The notes under the pieces: generated by a model
What the model was told of the DNA's origin: nothing
The model's database searches: none
What the model saw: the letters and a program-made list of their open reading frames with translations, nothing else
Shown: positions 27,071-33,966 of the stretch, piece after piece
How positions within the stretch are numbered: position 1 is the stretch's first letter
Layout of the letters: every line of letters begins with the position of its first letter
Program-made: the position numbers and the translations under genes
Source: Treponema sp.
GTDB lineage: Bacteria; Spirochaetota; Spirochaetia; Treponematales; Breznakiellaceae
Reading direction: 5' to 3'
NCBI GenBank assembly: GCA_031258225.1
Contig: JAIRND010000040.1
Span: 1-33,966 of the forward strand
Length of the DNA: 33,966 nucleotides

Positions 27071-28987
27071 ATGACCAAGGCAACGGACCTTTATGCCATT
27101 ATGCGGGCGTATTCGAAAAAAAATAACTCTCCTTACATCGAGATAGACACCTTTATCGCCTTTCTTTCGAAATATGTTGCCCGCCTGGCCGCCGAGCAGC
27201 CCGAATGGACCGATTGGATCAACGACACAAGCCTCAAATTCTGGAATACCCTGGGCGAATACTCCGAAGATGGCCGCTGTATCCTTCTTACCGATACCCC
27301 CCAGGGCCGGGTATACCTGCCCTACTACATCGTGGACAAGCTGAAGGAGGCGTACCGGGACCTGGATGAGTCCGCCGACATGCCCTTTCCAAACGAGGAC
27401 TACTTCGCGGTCAAGCTGCCGCCGGATGAGATCCAAATGCTCAGTCTGGAAACGGATCTGGTTCCCTACTTTGACAAACCGGCCACTTCGTTTCTTCCGG
27501 TTATAAAGCTGGTATTTTCCGAAAGTGGAATAGACGCGCTGATCCTTGCCCCCATGATCCCCCACCGTCTGCTGGAGGCGGCAATCCTCAAGGTACGGTA
27601 CCACGTCAAGCAGCACAACAACCGCGAGTACTACATGCACAAACTGCTCCCCATGTTCCAGAGCAAGGAAGGTTCCCTGCGTGAAACCCTGGAAATGCTG
27701 AATTCCCGGCCCCTGGACTGCCTTAACGCCATAGAGGGAGGGGGAGAGGTAACTTACCTGTTCTGGGCTTCCCTCTGTTCATTTCTTAAAAGTGATATCC
27801 GGAAAAAAACCGAACGGCTTTCCGGGGATGTGGCCGTTTTGGAGGGGATTCACATTATTGAAACCTGCCTGAACCTCTATAAAACCCGGCTGCAACGGGA
27901 ACGGGAACGGGAAACCGCCCTTAGGGCCCTGGATCAGCTTATGGAGAAACCCCCCTATTACTTCACCCAGGATCAGATCATCAAATTTACCGACAACAAA
28001 GGGGCGCTCCTTCTTACCCAGTACACCGAAGCGGATTTGAACGACTTTATCAGGAAAAAGGTCAACGAAAGTGTAGAGGGGGCAATTCCCGAATGGCTGG
28101 TGGTGCAGTCAAAGAACGGGGAGCAGTACTATCTAAAAAAAGACAAGTACCTGCCCCTGGTAACCCGGCTTGTCTTTGACGCCCAGAGTGTCATAAAACA
28201 GGAAGTTGCCAACCGCTGGGCCACAATGCTCGGTGATTTTAAGTCTGAACCGGCAATGGAAACAGATGCGGAATTTGAGCGGCTTCTTGCCAATCTTAAC
28301 GCCGCCATGAATCCGCTGCTTGCCACTTTTTTGGGGAATAAAAAACTCCCCTGGGTCTATGATGAGCTGGAACGGACCCAAAAGGTCATTCCGCCCGCTT
28401 CCCGCATTTTTGAACGGGGGAAACTTATCCCCTACAGCCTGCTTTTTGTGATGAAACGCAAAGATATGCTCTTTGACGCCAAGATGGCCCTGCCCTTTTG
28501 GTACTCAATTCCCATCATCAGTTCAATTATCGCCTTCTTTGTTAAGCTGGGGAAGAAGAAGAAAAAGAGCTACCAAACAGCCAAAAAACCCAACGAAAAC
28601 GCCGGCCTGACCGACGGAGAGATTGTGGAAGTCAAAAAACATTCCAGAGATTTTATCAACAGTATTCGGGAAATGGAGACCCAAATGGTCCCCATAGACA
28701 AGGATATTGACGGCTATCTTGGGGAACTGAAAAATCATTGGGGGCAGCTTGTGGACCCAAAAGCCCAGCGGAATCTGGTGGAAGATGTCAATTCCCTGGT
28801 GCGGGATAACCTGCGGCAGTCGATACGCGTATGGAAAAAACAGCGCCTTAGTCAGATCAACCTGCAGGACCTGGCCCAGGGAATTGTCAACGGGAACCCC
28901 GTGCTGCGGAACATAAACAGCCGGGACGCCCTTCTTCTCTACATGCAAATTTACATGGTAAAAATGCTAAAAACCATAAAAATCTAG
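27071..28987 (+). CDS. Conserved-looking protein of unknown function, 638 aa, one predicted TM segment
   Basis: Long ORF with codon usage like its neighbours; hydrophobic segment PFWYSIPIISSIIAFFVKLGKKKKKS near residue 480. No family recognised. Confidence 0.75.
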   Translation: MTKATDLYAIMRAYSKKNNSPYIEIDTFIAFLSKYVARLAAEQPEWTDWINDTSLKFWNTLGEYSEDGRCILLTDTPQGRVYLPYYIVDKLKEAYRDLDESADMPFPNEDYFAVKLPPDEIQMLSLETDLVPYFDKPATSFLPVIKLVFSESGIDALILAPMIPHRLLEAAILKVRYHVKQHNNREYYMHKLLPMFQSKEGSLRETLEMLNSRPLDCLNAIEGGGEVTYLFWASLCSFLKSDIRKKTERLSGDVAVLEGIHIIETCLNLYKTRLQRERERETALRALDQLMEKPPYYFTQDQIIKFTDNKGALLLTQYTEADLNDFIRKKVNESVEGAIPEWLVVQSKNGEQYYLKKDKYLPLVTRLVFDAQSVIKQEVANRWATMLGDFKSEPAMETDAEFERLLANLNAAMNPLLATFLGNKKLPWVYDELERTQKVIPPASRIFERGKLIPYSLLFVMKRKDMLFDAKMALPFWYSIPIISSIIAFFVKLGKKKKKSYQTAKKPNENAGLTDGEIVEVKKHSRDFINSIREMETQMVPIDKDIDGYLGELKNHWGQLVDPKAQRNLVEDVNSLVRDNLRQSIRVWKKQRLSQINLQDLAQGIVNGNPVLRNINSRDALLLYMQIYMVKMLKTIKI

Positions 28988-29030
28988 TACGCAGTCAGCA
29001 TTCAACCTGTGGATAGTTTAGTTTGATACG
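28985..29030 (+). repeat. 46-bp repeat copy, starting at the stop codon of the 638-aa ORF
   Basis: TAGTACGCAGTCAGCATTCAACCTGTGGATAGTTTAGTTTGATACG, inverted relative to 23792-23837. Confidence 0.9.
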
Positions 29031-29090
29031 TGCCCTGACCTTCCCTACCCTTGTCCCGGCAGGGGCGGGGATAGCCCGGCGGAAAACCTT

Positions 29091-29191
29091 GTATAACGGT
29101 CTCTCGAACTCCTCCAACATTAATTCGGCTGGAGAGCGGCCTGCCGCTCCCCAGCGGGTTGCTGTTGGAGGAAATCAACAGATCGTTATAC
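29091..29191. repeat. Large two-level hairpin element (101 bp)
   Basis: Outer arms GTATAACGGTCTCTCGAACTCCTCCAACA (29091-29119) / TGTTGGAGGAAATCAACAGATCGTTATAC (29163-29191), about 24/29 paired; inner CTGGAGAGCGGC-ct-GCCGCTCCCCAG (29129-29154). Confidence 0.85.
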
Positions 29192-29260
29192 CTAAGTAAA
29201 CGCACATGGTGCCTGACACCGGTTCCATTTGGGCCGGGGCCATGCTACAATCCGGTTGTC

Positions 29261-31642
29261 ATGGAACACTACAGATTCGCCGGACCCGCCTGGGTTATCG
29301 GCGCGCCGGAACGGATTTTGGGAAAGGGGCCGGGACTGCCGATTGAGACAGCCTATTATAAACTGGTTTTCCCGGTTACGGGAAAGGCGGGCCTTACCGC
29401 GGTAATATCCGCCAGCTCACGGTACAGTCTGTACGTGAACGGCAGCATTGTTACCCACGGTCCGGTCAAGGGGGACCGAACTCAGCATTACTGCGATGAA
29501 CTTGACCTGAGCGGGTTTCTCCGTGAAGGCCCCAATGTTATAGCCGTTAAGGTCGTCTCGTTTCCGCCCCAGGAGGCGTTTCAGGGCGAAAGCGGCAACT
29601 ACACCAACAGAGGCCCCTATTCAGTAATAGGAACCGCCTCCGGCCCCTGCCTCCTCTTTATCGGAACCTGTACCGGCGTTGCCGGGGAGAAACTCGACCT
29701 TTCCACGGGCTATGCCGATTGGCTGGTTCAAAACGATACCGCCATTTCGTGGCTGAACCAGAGCGGAGCCCTGGTGTTTTGTCATGAAGAAGTGGATGGA
29801 CATAGGCTCCCCCCGGGATGGGAAACCGATGCGGAGATTGGCCCCGGTTTTGTTCCGGCTGTTAAACGCTGGTTTTACGACGATGCCCATTTCGATCCCC
29901 TTTCCCCGCTGCCCCTTTTCAAACGGCCCATCCCACGGCTTTTTGAGGAGCCCCGGAAACTTACGCGGGAAATGCCCGCCGAAGCCGCCGGTACAACGCG
30001 GTTTACCTTTTCCCCGGACCAGGGGGACCACCCGGTAACTCTAAAAAGCCGGGGACATTACCGTCTCGATCTTGACGCGGGGGAATTGACGACCGGGTAT
30101 GTGTCCATCGAAACCGAAGGGGGAGCCGGCGCCGTCATAACCCTGACCTACGCGGAATCCTACGGCGGCCCCTGGGTTGGAACTATCAAGGGCATACGGA
30201 GCGATTGGAAAAATTTTGATCTGGGCGGTTTTCAGGACCGTTTTTATCCGTCGGGGGGCCGCCACCACTACGAATTTTTCTGGTTCCGTACCTTTCGTTT
30301 TGTCCGCCTTGAAATCGAAACAGGGGATTCCGTCCTGACCCTGCGGCCCATACGGTACCGGGAAACAGGGTATCCCCTGAATTGCGAAACCACTATTGCC
30401 CCTTCCGCATCCTGGGTATCCCGGCTCTGGGAATTAAGCGTCCGTACCCTCAGACGCTGTATGCATGAATCCTACGAGGATTGTCCGTACTATGAACAAC
30501 TGCAGTACGCCTTTGATACCCGGCTGCAGATACTGTTCACCTATTGCCTGGGCGGCGATACGCGGCTGGCCCTTAAAACCATAGACGATTTTCACCGCTC
30601 CCGGCTGCCGGAAGGGATTCTCCAGTCCCGCTATCCTTCCAACGGTCCCCAGGTAATCCCCACCTTTTCCATTTCCTGGATTTCCATGCTCCTGGATTAC
30701 TACGATCAGACCGGAGACACATCGGTTTTATGGAACTACCGGTTTACCGCGGAAGCCGTTATCCACTGGTTCCGGCAGAAAAAAAATGCCGATGGCTTTG
30801 TAGAATCCCTGGGGTATTGGAACTACATCGACTGGCCCCACGAGTGGAACGACAACAGCGGGGCCCCCCACGCGGTGCGGCACGGTCCGTCAACTATCCA
30901 GAACTTCATGTACGTGTATGGCCTGCGGGAACTGGCGCGGATCATGACCATCCTTGGCTTTGAGGATCTGGCGGAATACTATTCGACTGAGGAAACGCGC
31001 CTGCGGGCCCTGCTTCTGGATCGGTGCTATGATGAAAAACGGGGCCTGTTCCGGGAAGGCCCCCGGTACAGCGCGGAGTACACCCAGCACGCCCAGGTAT
31101 GGGCGGTTATTACCAGAACGGTAAGCGGGGATGAAAGCGCGGCATTGATGCGGCGAACCCTGTCGGACCCCGATTTGATTAAATGCACGTTCCCCTCGAA
31201 ATTTTATCTGTTCAGGGCCCTGGAGGCGGCGGGACTGTACGAAGAAACAGAATCCCTCTGGGATGACTGGAAACGCCTTCTGGACCTGGACCTTACCACC
31301 ATACCGGAGACCCCCTATGATACGGTACGCAGCGACTGTCATGCCTGGAGTTCCCTGCTGCTCTATGAGTACCCGTCAAAAATCCTGGGCGTGTCTCCCC
31401 GGGAGCCGGGATACGGCGTTATCAACATAAAACCGCTGGGCCTTTACATGGGAAGCGCCGGTGGAACAGTCTCCACCCCGGCGGGCCCCGTGAACATTGC
31501 CTGGGAGTACCGGAACAACGTATTCACCATTAACGGCGCCGTCCCGCGAAACGGACAGGCAACGCTTGTCCTGCCCGATTCCTCGCGCCACAATTTGGGG
31601 GAAGGAAGTTTTTCGTACCGCATTGACTACCCGGCCCCCTGA
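29261..31642 (+). CDS. Alpha-L-rhamnosidase-like protein (GH78)
   Basis: Start MEHYRFAGPAWVIGAP; YSLYVNGSIVTHGPVKGDRTQHYCDELDLSGFLREGPNVIAVKV; CMHESYEDCPYYEQLQYAFDTRLQILFTYCLGGD; SDCHAWSSLLLYEYPSKILGVSP. Confidence 0.9.
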   Translation: MEHYRFAGPAWVIGAPERILGKGPGLPIETAYYKLVFPVTGKAGLTAVISASSRYSLYVNGSIVTHGPVKGDRTQHYCDELDLSGFLREGPNVIAVKVVSFPPQEAFQGESGNYTNRGPYSVIGTASGPCLLFIGTCTGVAGEKLDLSTGYADWLVQNDTAISWLNQSGALVFCHEEVDGHRLPPGWETDAEIGPGFVPAVKRWFYDDAHFDPLSPLPLFKRPIPRLFEEPRKLTREMPAEAAGTTRFTFSPDQGDHPVTLKSRGHYRLDLDAGELTTGYVSIETEGGAGAVITLTYAESYGGPWVGTIKGIRSDWKNFDLGGFQDRFYPSGGRHHYEFFWFRTFRFVRLEIETGDSVLTLRPIRYRETGYPLNCETTIAPSASWVSRLWELSVRTLRRCMHESYEDCPYYEQLQYAFDTRLQILFTYCLGGDTRLALKTIDDFHRSRLPEGILQSRYPSNGPQVIPTFSISWISMLLDYYDQTGDTSVLWNYRFTAEAVIHWFRQKKNADGFVESLGYWNYIDWPHEWNDNSGAPHAVRHGPSTIQNFMYVYGLRELARIMTILGFEDLAEYYSTEETRLRALLLDRCYDEKRGLFREGPRYSAEYTQHAQVWAVITRTVSGDESAALMRRTLSDPDLIKCTFPSKFYLFRALEAAGLYEETESLWDDWKRLLDLDLTTIPETPYDTVRSDCHAWSSLLLYEYPSKILGVSPREPGYGVINIKPLGLYMGSAGGTVSTPAGPVNIAWEYRNNVFTINGAVPRNGQATLVLPDSSRHNLGEGSFSYRIDYPAP

Positions 31643-31718
31643 TAAACGGAGGGAAAGCCTCTGGTTTTGTATACTATCGCGGATGGTTTTTCCTTTCGGG
31701 AATTTTGAAGGTTTTAGT

Positions 31719-33527
31719 TCAGGGGCCGGGGTACTCCAGGCGCACGGCGATAAGGTCAAGTTTTTCGGTTACTTCCCCGGGTATCGTTTCCCTGGGACAG
31801 AAGGCTACAAGACGGTAGAATTCCCCCTTGGTAAGCAGCATGGGCTGATCCATTTTTTCCGCGTAAAGCCGGAAAGCCGTTTCCGCAATTTCGCTCATCT
31901 TCACATTCCGCAGCATAAAACGCTTTACGTCTCTGCTTCCCCTGTAATACTGTTCCAAAATTTCACTGCTGCCGTTAAAAACCGAAGACAGCAAAACTTC
32001 ACGCAAAGAACGATCAAAAATTTCTATGTCGCCATGTGTAAAGAGATCCCGTTCTTTGTTCCTGCAGTGATCTTTGACAAATGCCGTCAATACATCCGGG
32101 CTGATAAAATAATTTTCAATCTCATATTCTTTCCAAAATACCGTTGCGATAGAATCGGTAATAATATCATGCCGGTTATTACCGTCATTGTCAAACAACG
32201 CAAACCCCTTTAATTCGGGAACAAAGGCCTTTAACGCGCCAAAATGGGAAAGATGATTCCTGTTAAACGCCCCGCCGGCACGATCCAGTTGGTTTTCAAT
32301 ACTGTCTTCCGGCTCGATATTTTGAGTGTAGTAGAGATTTAACCTGTCGTTCAAAACCTTCTCAGCTTTTTTATGGCCCAGTAAACCTGCCAGCCTGCGC
32401 AGTATTTCAATGTCGGTGCTGCCTTCAATATAAAATATTCTTGGATGTACCTTGGCCTTGTAATAATGCTCAATCCCATAGGTTCTAAGGGTGTTACGCA
32501 CATCCTTTTTATCCCCGATATTATCGACAGTCCCGTCAAGGAGGAGCAGGGTCAAATTGGTGTCTACCGCGTCATCCAATATGGCCTCCGAATGTGTTGC
32601 GATAATCACCTGGGATCCGTTTTCCCGGGCGGCTGTCTTTAACAAGGCGTAAATTTGCCGCTGCCGCAGAATTTCAAGGTGCGCATCGGGTTCGTCTATA
32701 AGGATAACCGAATTTTTATGCCAATAAATATATGAAAGGATAAGCAGAACCTGCTGCAAGCCCCTTCCGGCAAGGGAAATGTCAAGATTCGTGGACATAT
32801 TATTTGGCCTGTAGGTAACAAGCAATTTGGCCCTGCTTTCGATAAACTCCGGTTTGTTTATTCTGACCAAAAAAAGACGCTGCATAAATTCCACTATTTT
32901 GTCCCAGTCTCCGGTATCATTATTTTTGTCGTTTTCCGCGACTTTATAACAAATGTTCCGCAAAACCTGGGCGGTCTGTCCCTGTCCCAGCAGCGTTTTA
33001 ATCCACCCGTCCTGATAAAGCGTCTCTTCGGTTTCAATGCCGGACATGGGGTACAAAAGATGAAACTGCAGACCCGAAGCATATTGAATCAATTCCGGAT
33101 CTTTCATGATTGCCGCATCCGGGGCGCTGTAAATAACCTCCGGGTCCCTATAGGTAAAAACAAAGGGGCAATCGGTTATTTTTCCTTTAAACTCAAGGCC
33201 GATGGTTATCCGCATTTTTACAGATTCGTTTTTTTGCCTAACCTGGGTTTTGTTCCAGAGAAAACGTGTTTCGGCCACCGGAACTTCAAGTATATTCAGC
33301 CGGTTTATACCGGCGCCGTACCGCTCCCGTTCTTTAGTAGAATTGGCTTCCCCCTTTTTTTCATACCATGACTTTACACCCCGGTCCCAGAGCGACAACG
33401 CCTGAATAACGCTGGTTTTTCCGGAGTTATTGGGACCAATAATAACCGCCGGATGGCTTAACTCTATGCGTACCTTATGCGAAAAGGTTTTAAAATTTTC
33501 AATTTCCACATAATGGAGTACCGCCAT
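31719..33527 (-). CDS. OLD-like ATP-dependent endonuclease (AAA ATPase + TOPRIM)
   Basis: Start MAVLHYVEIENFKTF with GGAGG RBS; Walker A IIGPNNSGKTSVIQAL; LAGRGLQQVLLILSYIYW; Walker B VILIDEPDAHLE; IIATHSEAIL; TOPRIM IFYIEGSTDIEILRRL...FALFDNDGNN. Confidence 0.9.
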   Translation of the reverse strand: MAVLHYVEIENFKTFSHKVRIELSHPAVIIGPNNSGKTSVIQALSLWDRGVKSWYEKKGEANSTKERERYGAGINRLNILEVPVAETRFLWNKTQVRQKNESVKMRITIGLEFKGKITDCPFVFTYRDPEVIYSAPDAAIMKDPELIQYASGLQFHLLYPMSGIETEETLYQDGWIKTLLGQGQTAQVLRNICYKVAENDKNNDTGDWDKIVEFMQRLFLVRINKPEFIESRAKLLVTYRPNNMSTNLDISLAGRGLQQVLLILSYIYWHKNSVILIDEPDAHLEILRQRQIYALLKTAARENGSQVIIATHSEAILDDAVDTNLTLLLLDGTVDNIGDKKDVRNTLRTYGIEHYYKAKVHPRIFYIEGSTDIEILRRLAGLLGHKKAEKVLNDRLNLYYTQNIEPEDSIENQLDRAGGAFNRNHLSHFGALKAFVPELKGFALFDNDGNNRHDIITDSIATVFWKEYEIENYFISPDVLTAFVKDHCRNKERDLFTHGDIEIFDRSLREVLLSSVFNGSSEILEQYYRGSRDVKRFMLRNVKMSEIAETAFRLYAEKMDQPMLLTKGEFYRLVAFCPRETIPGEVTEKLDLIAVRLEYPGP

Positions 33528-33832
33528 TATAAACCTCCGATTCAATCCAAAAACCAGAATACCACAAAATTGGCGGCTGTAAAAGCGGAAGCGGCCTGGC
33601 GGCAGCAATCCCGAATTCATAAGCGGCGCCAACCGCTCATACTCCTGAAACTCTAATACAAGAGGCGGGTTGGCGTCAAATACCGTTACTTCAGGCACTA
33701 TTTAGATAATTGGATATAGATGGGCCGGTTCAAAGCCTTTACCGGCCCCGCAAACGCCCGCAGGAGGGCCAAATTCCTCCCCTTGTATAAATTTATCATG
33801 TGTGGATAACATAGCGATATGAAGGAGTGAAT

Positions 33833-33966
33833 ATGATAAAAAATCTAAGCCATTCTATGGTATTTACCCTGGCGGCGGTGTTTATTTCGGGAATAATCGG
33901 CATAGCGCTGTTATTATCCCTTGTTTTTATAAGCAATTTCCATTCCCTTACCCAGCGGGAAATTGA
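33833..33966 (+). CDS. N-terminus of a membrane protein, possibly a chemoreceptor or sensor (truncated by the window end)
   Basis: AAGGAG RBS then MIKNLSHSMVFTLAAVFISGIIGIALLLSLVFISNFHSLTQREI, open to the window end. Confidence 0.6.
   Translation, partial: MIKNLSHSMVFTLAAVFISGIIGIALLLSLVFISNFHSLTQREI

Noticed and set aside
29208-29222. GGTGCCTGACACC palindrome-like motif upstream of GH78
   Set aside because: Short, weakly symmetric and common in many genomes; not enough to call an element.
33528-33698. In-frame N-terminal extension of the OLD-like ORF (MPEVTVFDANPPLVLEF...)
   Set aside because: GGAGG RBS precedes the internal ATG at 33527 and the core domain starts there; the upstream part has no recognised similarity.
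1-33966. CRISPR arrays, tRNA/rRNA genes, IS transposases, prophage modules
   Set aside because: Looked for by eye on both strands; no regular spacer-repeat arrays, cloverleaf or rRNA signatures or transposase domains seen.

Overview
The window looks chromosomal and Treponema/spirochaete-like, resembling gut treponemes. This lineage call is inferred from gene content and protein style only. Gene order along the window: (a) a CUT1 (Lpl/Ytc-type) sugar ABC transporter, with permease 1 frameshifted near a poly-C contig edge, followed by a GH43/GH130-type beta-propeller enzyme; (b) a minus-strand GrpE / HscC-like Hsp70 / TPR / J-domain-TPR-SEC-C operon; (c) an overlapping RND (MMPL) exporter / LolA-like protein / beta-barrel operon; (d) citrate synthase, a small SEC-C protein, a DUF4838-like protein and a GH38 alpha-mannosidase; (e) a REC-HD-GYP response regulator; (f) a decayed sugar-acid catabolic locus containing ManD/RspA, SDR and ABC-permease remnants around an intact class II aldolase; (g) a block with an SNase nuclease, an M20 peptidase, a CDF transporter and a 638-aa orphan, bracketed by 46-bp inverted repeats whose first three bases are the stop codons of the flanking genes; (h) a GH78 rhamnosidase convergent with a stand-alone OLD-like AAA/TOPRIM nuclease; (i) the start of a membrane protein. 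The best leads are the chaperone operon, whose J-protein has QPD instead of HPD plus a C-terminal SEC-C zinc motif, and the stop-codon-anchored inverted repeat family. Other notable signals are helically phased A-tracts, several large hairpins, and an HD-GYP protein with YD in place of HD. No rRNA, tRNA, CRISPR array or transposase was recognised.
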